NCBI GenBank assembly: GCA_900088475.1
Contig: FLMG01003545.1
Span: 1 to 14,429, forward strand
DNA length: 14,429 bases
Origin: Hyphochytrium catenoides
Lineage: Eukaryota > Sar > Hyphochytriomycetes > Hyphochytriales > Hyphochytriaceae
Direction: 5' to 3'
The notes beneath the pieces were generated by a model. The model was not told where the DNA came from. It saw only the letters and a list, made by a program, of their open reading frames with translations, and searched no databases. The number at the start of each line of letters is the position of its first letter. The first letter of the stretch is position 1. Of this stretch, positions 9,601-14,429 are shown one piece after another. The translations under genes and the position numbers were made by a program.

Positions 9601-11231
9601 GTCAATGGAGAACAAGGCTTTTTGGCTCGATCAATACCTGAGAAAACTCGAAAAGCGTCTGGAAGACTGTGAAGAGGTCAGAGCTAGGATTATAAAGCGT
9701 GAACGCTACCTAAGGTAATAGAGCAAAGTTTAGGCGTGAGTGCTTCTGATGAGTCTACTGACGCTTTGCAAAGCGCCGACGAGTCTCTAATCAGGCTAGC
9801 AAAGCACTCCATGCTCATCGCCAATACGGTGCCGCAGGTCTTCCCCTTGTATCTCAACATCCATCGCTCAGAGCAAAGAGGAACCCATCAAAGTAATCTG
9901 GCCAACTGCTGGAATAACCCTTACCGCAAATATTCTATTCTGTGCCTCCACGTAATCCTCCATCATCTGTGAGACAAGCGCCTCAGCTGCCGTTCTATTG
10001 TCTCTCGGCAAATGTACCACATAGCCTCCCGTGCCATAAGACTTTCCTTGATTAAACTTTGAAGGCGTGAAAGTGAGAGATCCTAGAAGTTCTGAATATC
10101 CGTTCTTCCAGCTGTATATGATGCCATCAGGGCCGTCTGGCTCTCCATATGGCTCTGTGTCTTCCACATTCTTTTCAAAAGCGGGAAAGCAGACTTCATC
10201 TTCAAAAAGCCCAGGGACGTCTTCTGAGCTCGAGTAAGAGGAGCAGGGCTGTCCTCGTACTCGTAGAGTTCGGACCTGTATATTCGTCACACGCCGCATG
10301 TGGGGCAATGGATTGTCATAAAAACCATTCAATAGTGGGCCCTGAGAAGAGCAGAGAGCTTGGGTCAGCAACTACGGCGGGGCTACTTGGCATCGAACAA
10401 TGGTCGACCAGCCTAGCAGACGACTACTGGGGAACAGGTCGTTGTACGATGAAAGTGCCGCAGAAAGGATTAGAAAGCGGTACCAGAACACGGTGAAATA
10501 GACCTAGTGAGCGACCATCAATGTGAAAGTGGAAGGTCGTTTTGCCAGATTGAAGGAGACAGAGGCTGGCAAGAGATAACGTCAGCCAGGAGAGATGAGG
10601 ACAAAGCGCAGAGCTCTTATCGCGGAGCTAGATTACCTGTACCCATTGCCACATCTCCTGATAGGTCATAACGTCATCAAAGTTCTTTTTAAACGTCATG
10701 TTCACAAACTCTTCGTCATAGAAAAGATCGCGCAAGGCCGCGTTTTGCTCATAAGGAAAGTGCACTAGAGAAGGACGGGAAGCAGAAGAAGGTGTCAAAG
10801 GTTTCAATGTCCAGTGGGCGGAAGTTCAGTGGCCACTTCTCTACCTGGTAAGTTCCAGAGGGTGACGTTCAGAGCCATAATAAATATAAGATAGCGTATC
10901 AGCTCGCGGTAGAATGAGTTTCTCTTAGCCTGCTCATATCGATATAGAGCTTTCTTGAAGTTAAAGCGCATCTGCTGGTATCTAAGCAACAAATGCGCTG
11001 AGTCTAAGCGGTCATGTCGAGGAAAGGAAGGACTTTCATCATGCCTTACCTCTTAACCCTCGAGTGCATTTTCTGCACCTCCATGAGCCTATCATCTTCA
11101 ATTAGCCGGACTGCTGCCTCTCTCTCTCTCTCATTACGACTGCCGATGCCACAGCAGGTAGGGTCCGGATCATACCCGAAGGATGACCTCACAGATGACA
11201 TTCGCTGGTATGGCCTGATCGTTCCTGCCAT
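3694..11231 (-). CDS. Polycystin-2-like (TRPP) channel with C-terminal tandem RyR domains
   Basis: Nineteen exons, minus strand: 11231-11050, 10981-10845, 10764-10637, 10341-9925, 9866-9828, 9709-9638, 9475-9223, 8963-8777, 8533-8392, 8257-8171, 7806-7564, 7203-6970, 6919-6829, 6443-5767, 5666-5445, 5142-5025, 4779-4488, 4170-4057, 3895-3694. All introns are GT–AG, 50-385 nt, and intron phases match at every junction, giving 1278 residues and a TAG stop. The product should be a membrane cation channel: cytosolic N-terminus, S1 (about 86-104), extracellular polycystin domain (about 108-325), S2-S6, a charged helix after S6, a linker, then two RyR domains (about 988-1078 and 1091-1191). ATG at 11231 is chosen because the open frame continues only to a TGA at 11285-11283 with no earlier ATG. 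Less certain: exon 14 may begin at 6456 or 6443 (phase favours 6443), and exon 5 may end later. The 50-nt intron 12 rests on a good GTGAGA donor and frame continuity. Six-TM polycystins are usually calcium-permeable and ciliary or ER-resident; location here is unknown. Confidence 0.88.
3924..3957. repeat. Short (AG)n run in the last channel intron
   Basis: A GA run interrupted once by a T. It lies in intron 18 (4056-3896) of the channel gene, so on the sense strand it forms part of the pyrimidine-rich region before the terminal exon. Confidence 0.8.
4057..5666 (-). other. Tandem RyR (ryanodine receptor repeat) domains
   Basis: Repeat 1 spans exons 15-16 (5666-5445, 5142-5025). It shows KPLDTMDIKLP, AQNAHEVWAQGKVAQGWRFG, then RKLHPDLIPYNLLTEETKQY and DTSIEALKVIQSLGY. 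Repeat 2 spans exons 17-18 (4779-4488, 4170-4057). It shows RPVNTDDVVIPPQL, AQNTHETWAHKRMEQGWKYG, then KKLHNYLVPYSFLPPTEQTM and STATETVKLILYAGFKF. Both carry the family signature: Pro/Asp-Thr start, Leu-Ala-x-Asn-x-His-[ED]-x-Trp-Ala, Gly-Trp-x-[FY]-Gly, Leu-[IV]-Pro-Tyr, and a closing helix. Each repeat is split by an intron, though at different points. In ryanodine receptors such repeats come in pairs on the cytosolic face, which fits a cytosolic C-terminus here. Confidence 0.9.
5767..7203 (-). other. Linker between channel pore and RyR domains
   Basis: Exons 12-14, residues about 630-963. I recognise no complete domain. Exon 12 has a Lys-rich low-complexity patch (GEKANGKKEKNK) and a Leu/Arg-rich helix. 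Exon 13 is short and hydrophilic. Exon 14 has an acidic and Ser-rich start, a hydrophobic aromatic segment (PLRAWIFYYIASYFWETVSW) and then a helix–acidic loop–helix (LRTHFSDTDKENGADRG, followed by CRFDELIREI). The latter resembles a degenerate EF-hand with an enlarged loop. Animal PKD2 also has an EF-hand in its C-terminal tail, so this may be a diverged equivalent; that is inference. The segment ends in a helix (WKIDNLEEK) running into exon 15. Confidence 0.6.
7564..9475 (-). other. Channel core: S2-S6, pore and post-S6 helix
   Basis: Exons 7-11. Hydrophobic segments: S2 about 349-367 (WITALLTVCILYF), S3 about 387-409 (CAQVGLLLILEYLWIQYW), S4 about 450-472, S5 about 494-516 (VFAFLVIFFLVFWGYSVMGF) and S6 about 555-579 (FVFMILTNMFIAIITEYY). 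The S4-S5 linker LRLNSRLNLLWRTLRIAWPD and the LxNMFxAII S6 motif are polycystin hallmarks. The pore helix and filter are in exon 10 (8257-8171), CFQMLVGAFEYDDL. The filter reads Leu-Val-Gly-Ala where animal PKD2 has Leu-Gly-Asp. After S6 a highly charged stretch (about 580-612, EEKAENDRQRQ and on) looks like a coiled-coil or calmodulin-type helix. The S3-S4 loop in exon 8 is long and contains three cysteines. Confidence 0.88.
9638..10764 (-). other. Polycystin (TOP) extracellular domain of the channel
   Basis: Exons 3-6, protein residues about 108-325, between S1 and S2. Landmarks seen are EMWQWVQGPLLNGFY (end of exon 3 into exon 4), then TLRVRGQPC with a second cysteine 18 residues on. These cysteines (about 182 and 200) match in position the conserved disulfide after the RVRNGSC-type motif of animal PKD2. 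Next comes SYGTGGYVVHLPRDN, equivalent to the Gly-rich GYY/GYV motif, and finally FTLYNPSSDLFTVFQTLFEF, the clear counterpart of the family's FTVYN...LF segment just before S2. Two N-glycosylation sequons are visible, NMT (about 128) and NRT (about 264), consistent with a lumenal or extracellular location. Exon 5 is only 39 nt and carries the Trp-containing strand. Confidence 0.88.
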
Positions 11232-12159
11232 CTTTCGCCACTCACTTGGTCCTGTCTGCTCCGAGTCCGCCAGAAACAAACCTCAAAAGCGCGCTACCGG
11301 CCTAGTTTTAAATCCGCCTACACAGCTCAAGACGCCCCTAATAACTCTTGAGCAGCAGACGTCGTGTTCTGCCAAGTGGCAGCTTCGACGAGAACGAGGA
11401 CCATGGCTCCTCCCACTCCGATACTCCACAGCGGGCTCCGTTACCTAGCTCCTACGACAGATGCGTACTAACGTGCACTAATGGAACCTAATACTCAGAA
11501 TCTTCAATTGAAGAAAGACCAATCATCTTTACGCTGGCGGGGCAGCAGGGCACTCAGAGAGCGCTGGTATGTTCAGAGTTCAGAGGCAATAATCTTCATG
11601 TCTGTTTTCCTAGTTTCCCCTTCTTTATTATGGAGTTCGTAATATGTCGCACTGCCTCCTCCTCCTCTCTGTCTGCGCCGCTGAGATCATCCAAGGATAG
11701 AATCAGATTTAAGTACATTAATCATTACCTATGATAACTAGGTGCTTTTTTCACTAGTAATCAAGAAGTTATATCTCTTCAGTTTTATTAACACCGCTAT
11801 CTTGCGTTAGAGTAATGGAGGGTTTCTAGTTAAAAACTGGGATCCTTTTTGGAGATGTCAGTAGCAGAATAGCGGAGTTACATGATGGCCATCTGGAATG
11901 TCCAAGTAGAAATCACTAGGAGTAGTAATAATACGCACGCCGTACCTTATAAGGACTAGAGGACCTTGTCGTGTAGTAGTAGGAAGGCGAGGTTTGGTGG
12001 CCATCGGCGCCTTCAGCGGCACAGCGGCGGCAAAGGTTGAGCGCTGCCCAGCAATAAGTCTCGTCTTCATTGAGCTCTGTCGGGGCATTACCTTCCTTCC
12101 TGCTCAATAGAGTCCGGTTTGCCAGTTCGTGCAGACGAAGAAGCACATACAGCTGCAAG
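11232..12159. promoter_or_regulatory. Divergent intergenic region, channel gene and RPS26
   Basis: About 930 bp separate the ATG of the minus-strand channel gene from the ATG of the plus-strand RPS26, so both promoters and 5' UTRs must lie here. Sequence complexity is normal, unlike the GA-rich left third. An AT-richer stretch at about 11700-11850 separates two more GC-balanced flanks. I recognise no TATA box at a convincing distance from either start, and no gene. The open frames present show no family motifs. Confidence 0.5.
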
Positions 12160-12477
12160 ATGACCTTCAAGCGCCGCAACGGTGGCCGCAACAAGCACGG
12201 CCGTGGACACGTCAGGCGCGTGCCATGCGTCAAGACCGCCAAGCTCATCCCTAAGGATAAGGCGATCAAGCGCTTCGTCGTCAGAAACATCGTCGACACT
12301 GGATCCATGAGAGATATCCGGGAGGCTTCTGTCTACGAGCAGTACCAGATGCCAAAGCTATACGTGAAGCACTACTACAGCATTGAAGCGGCCATTCACG
12401 GCCGTATTGTCAGAGTGCGAAGCAAGGAGGGCCGCAGAAACCGTGAACCCCCAGCAAGATTCCCAAGGAAGAACTAA
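12160..12477 (+). CDS. RPS26: 40S ribosomal protein S26 (eS26), zinc site degenerate
   Basis: An intronless 105-residue protein. The start [18 protein letters not shown], then [51 protein letters not shown] and a PPARF end match eS26 throughout, at slightly under the usual 99-119 residues for the family. eS26 sits on the small-subunit platform near the mRNA exit channel. The ATG at 12160 is chosen because the family begins M-(T/P)-K-K-R; in-frame codons back to 12070 have no counterpart and are 5' UTR. In animal and yeast eS26 a structural zinc is held by Cys23, Cys26, Cys74 and Cys77. Here position 23 is Cys, but 26 is Thr, 74 is Ser and 77 is Ala, while neighbouring residues are conserved. 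It could be the sole gene in a lineage without the zinc site, or a paralogue. AATAAA lies 67 nt after the stop. Confidence 0.95.
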   Translation: MTFKRRNGGRNKHGRGHVRRVPCVKTAKLIPKDKAIKRFVVRNIVDTGSMRDIREASVYEQYQMPKLYVKHYYSIEAAIHGRIVRVRSKEGRRNREPPARFPRKN

Positions 12478-12543
12478 GGACCCCGTCCAGATGACACACA
12501 GTCAAAAGCTTTAGCATGGAAAAGGTATATAAGCCCCTTATCC

Positions 12544-12549
12544 AATAAA
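12544..12549 (+). terminator. Polyadenylation signal (AATAAA) of RPS26
   Basis: A canonical AATAAA hexamer 67 nt downstream of the RPS26 stop codon, in a plausible position to direct cleavage about 10-30 nt later. It lies upstream of the stop of the convergent minus-strand gene (12688), so the two transcripts may overlap little or not at all. Confidence 0.55.
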
Positions 12550-12687
12550 CCGGACTCGGGTATCTCTACACCCAAGCAGCAATTAAGGTCAGGTGAAGCT
12601 TCCACTAATCTACTTGCTGTCAGCATCGCTCTCCATTGCGTTCCTACAATCTACATCCTCCTCGTGACAGAGAGATCTGCACTACGA

Positions 12688-13742
12688 TTAGACCCGCAGA
12701 GGTTCCTCATCGTCAAAGATTTTGACAGATTCATCTTCAGAACTCGCGTCGTCCCACTACAGAGGCATCGTGAGTATGATAAGGGTTGCCCAACTTTTGA
12801 TCCCCAAAGAAGGCTTGAATGAGTCTATCTGGGAAATTTCGGGACAAGATGACAACTCTTGGCCTGGGGTTGCATATCCTTTTCGTTCTTGACAGTATCT
12901 CAGCGTGTTCTGCATAGTGCATTGTCTCTCAAGCCCTCACCGCAATCAGTACCAAGGGAAGAGTCTTATGGAAGGGGTTTGAAGTATCGCGAAGAAAAGG
13001 AGAAGGAGAACTCTTGGCATCCTTTCCTGTTTATGGCTCTTAATCTTCTTCCATCTTGAGCTCCATCTACTCTCGGGCAGACCTTAGACTTATCAGGAGG
13101 GCGCTAGCTCAATCCGTTACGGGTAAACGATAAGGATTAAAGCTGGGCTACGAACGCGACTGATCTAGGCTGTTGCTCCTGACATATCTTGACATGTCCA
13201 TTGAAGCTTGATGTGACCCATCAGATGGATGGCAAAAAATGATGGTACCAGCTTTTCCTGCTACGTGTAGGTTGGTAGGTTAAGCTTACCAACGCCCAAC
13301 ACATCTCATCATACGGAAGGGGAGGAAGCCTATCGATGTCTCTGAAATGTAAGAAGATAGCCACTCGAGGCAGTTGTTATTTTTCTAATAGACTTAGTCA
13401 AGAAGTTACATGGTACTTTCCATCATTTATAACGTCATCCAGAGCTCCATAAGACAGAACAGCAAGTGCTTTCTTCTTCAGAGCGGGAACCGCAAGTGCT
13501 TTCTTCTTCAGAGCGGGAACCGCAAGTGCTTTCTTCTTCAGCGCGGACTTCGACGGGAGGAGCGTGGGCACTCTAGAGTGAGATGGTCACATTTTCGACG
13601 CCCTTCTGGGCGATGTTTCTGCGTCGAATATCAGGCTGAGACAGTATCGCTCTGCGTGCAGGGGAGCCGAAGCATCACATGCTTTTATTATAATGTAACC
13701 AGCTGTAGAACTATCTTCATCATCATCATTTCCTTCAACCAT
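12688..13742 (-). CDS. Spliced gene of unknown function with decapeptide repeats
   Basis: I do not recognise this protein. Proposed segments: 13742-13417, 13341-13290, about 13021-12941 and 12756-12688. The first starts MVEGNDDDEDSSTAGYIIIK, runs 51 codons to an in-frame TGA (13589-13587), and continues in the same frame through three tandem copies of a Lys-Lys-Lys-Ala-Leu-Ala-Val type decapeptide to LSYGALDDVINDGK. The second adds DIDRLPPLPYDEMCWAL, with a TTTCAG acceptor, GTAAGC donor and matching phase 2. The last two segments keep phase 0 and end WDDASSEDESVKIFDDEEP before a TAA. Acid blocks at both ends and a basic repeat suggest a nuclear or nucleic-acid-associated protein, but that is inference. 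The acceptor of the third segment is weak. The TGA means this may be a pseudogene, a readthrough or selenocysteine gene, or an unsolved splice; an 18-nt intron would be needed to remove it. Confidence 0.45.
13462..13548. repeat. Three tandem copies of a 30-bp repeat
   Basis: Units begin at 13462, 13492 and 13522. The first two are identical, and the third diverges in its last bases near 13541. The 30-bp period equals ten codons, so copy number can change without shifting the frame. On the minus strand, in the frame of the predicted gene, each unit reads LKKKALAVPA. The plus strand also reads open through it (KCFLLQSGNR), which is simply the consequence of a multiple-of-three period. Confidence 0.9.
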
Positions 13743-14112
13743 TCTCTTCACTCACGCTTGGTTGCCGGTTACGACCAGGATTTCTGCCAAAAGAAAACAG
13801 GAAGTAGGGGCTAACCGCTAGTATACAGTGAGAGTAGTTTGAACAGCTCCCCTTAAATCCATAGTGCTTATGAGGAATAAAAAACAACTACAGCTAGTGG
13901 ACCCTGCTCATCGTGGTTCTGATGTTCTGATAAAGCATTCTGAAGATCTTTTTGTTGCATGATCACCGATGTTCAAAAGGCGTCCCGACAAGTGAGACTC
14001 TCATCAGTCCTAGCTCTAAAGCCTGCACCGAAGACCAGCCAAGCAACAGGCAAGGCCACGGAGTTCTTAAGGAAGCTGCTTGAGCTGGCCTCCTAGAGGT
14101 GGTACTTGCTGC
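13743..14112. promoter_or_regulatory. Divergent intergenic region before the oxidoreductase gene
   Basis: About 370 bp between the proposed ATG of the minus-strand unknown gene and the plus-strand oxidoreductase start. It should contain the promoters of both if the gene calls are right. I see no TATA box, repeat or further coding exon that I can support. If the unknown gene has an upstream exon, the minus-strand TTTTGGCAG at about 13800-13792 is a candidate acceptor. Confidence 0.35.
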
Positions 14113-14352
14113 ATGCTACGGACGCGATTGGTCTATTTGCCATCTTTCAGGCCTTCGCGTCTTCCCTCTCTTGGCTTCCTCATTCTACCTGTCTGCAGAC
14201 CAATGGCGACCGCTGTTTCCGGCCAAGATGGCATGAAAGCTGATGGCCATGGAGGAGATGTGGTGATTTGTGGCGGGGGTATCATTGGATGCTCTATCGC
14301 GTACTTCCTTGCAAAGAAGGGAGTCAAATGCACAGTCATTGAGCGAACAGCT
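14113..14352 (+). CDS. FAD-dependent oxidoreductase (DAO-type), first exon only
   Basis: The exon carries an N-terminal Rossmann FAD-binding motif, DVVICGGGIIGCSIAYFL, a Gly-x-Gly-x-x-Gly dinucleotide loop followed by its helix. The second strand, CTVIERTA, has Glu placed to bind the adenosine ribose. This matches the D-amino-acid oxidase/glycine oxidase-like superfamily; the substrate cannot be told from this part. The exon ends at 14352 before a GTACGT donor (phase 0), and the rest lies beyond the window. Two starts are possible. ATG at 14113 adds a 30-residue Arg/Ser/Pro/Leu-rich, acid-free leader resembling an organelle transit peptide; ATG at 14203 gives a soluble start about 20 residues before the Rossmann strand. 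An in-frame ATG at 14080 extends further still. A CTGCAG just before 14203 could also be a splice acceptor. Confidence 0.7.
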
Positions 14353-14429
14353 GTACGTTCCTCTACCGTTTGACCTTGTTATTTTTCTCCTCTCGGAGCC
14401 TCTGATGTCTTTCCACCCGGCTCAATGCC

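Noticed and set aside
11046-11279. Start of the channel protein at 11279
   Set aside because: The first codon there is TTG. The first ATG in this frame is at 11231, and a stop lies just upstream at 11285-11283.
12070-12159. N-terminal extension of RPS26
   Set aside because: The upstream in-frame codons have no eS26 counterpart, and the internal ATG at 12160 matches the family start.
13462-13548. CRISPR-like array
   Set aside because: The 30-bp units are directly adjacent with no spacers, and the window is nuclear eukaryotic DNA.
13410-13814. Plus-strand 134-codon frame over the 30-bp repeat
   Set aside because: No family motif. The minus strand has acidic and basic segments with splice sites in phase, and a period of 30 keeps both strands open.

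Overview
This is nuclear DNA of an intron-rich eukaryote. An ochrophyte-type (algal) stramenopile is the best fit. The evidence is many short GT–AG introns, a cytosolic 40S ribosomal protein, an AATAAA signal, and an EGF-rich secreted protein of the Cys-Pro-Asn-Asp-Cys-Ser-Gly-His-Gly type that I associate with stramenopiles. The species cannot be named from sequence alone. No bacterial operon, IS element, tRNA, rRNA or CRISPR array was seen.

Layout, left to right. (1) 1-2379, minus: the 5' part of a secreted EGF-like protein gene, running off the left edge; its introns are mostly CT-rich in the sense direction. (2) 2380-3693: about 1.3 kb of mostly purine-rich DNA without a convincing gene. 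(3) 3694-11231, minus: one 19-exon gene, assembled here from splice sites and reading phase. It encodes about 1278 residues: a polycystin-2/TRPP-type cation channel followed by two C-terminal ryanodine-receptor (RyR) repeat domains. (4) 11232-12159: divergent intergenic region. (5) 12160-12477, plus: intronless RPS26 (eS26), lacking three of the four usual zinc cysteines. (6) 12688-13742, minus: a small spliced gene of unknown function, convergent with RPS26. It has an acidic N-terminus, a 30-bp tandem repeat coding a Lys/Ala/Leu decapeptide, one in-frame TGA, and an acidic C-terminal tail. (7) 13743-14112: divergent intergenic region. (8) 14113 to the right edge, plus: first exon of an FAD-dependent oxidoreductase.

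The main result is the polycystin-RyR architecture. A six-transmembrane channel with an extracellular polycystin (TOP) domain is joined in one open, phase-consistent reading frame to the tandem repeat module known from giant intracellular calcium-release channels. The pore motif also lacks the usual acidic filter residue. I see no functional link between this gene and its neighbours.

The gene models are hand-spliced. Channel and RyR exons are well supported by family motifs plus matching intron phase. The 5' edge of exon 14, the exact end of exon 5, the last EGF exon and the small unknown gene are less certain.
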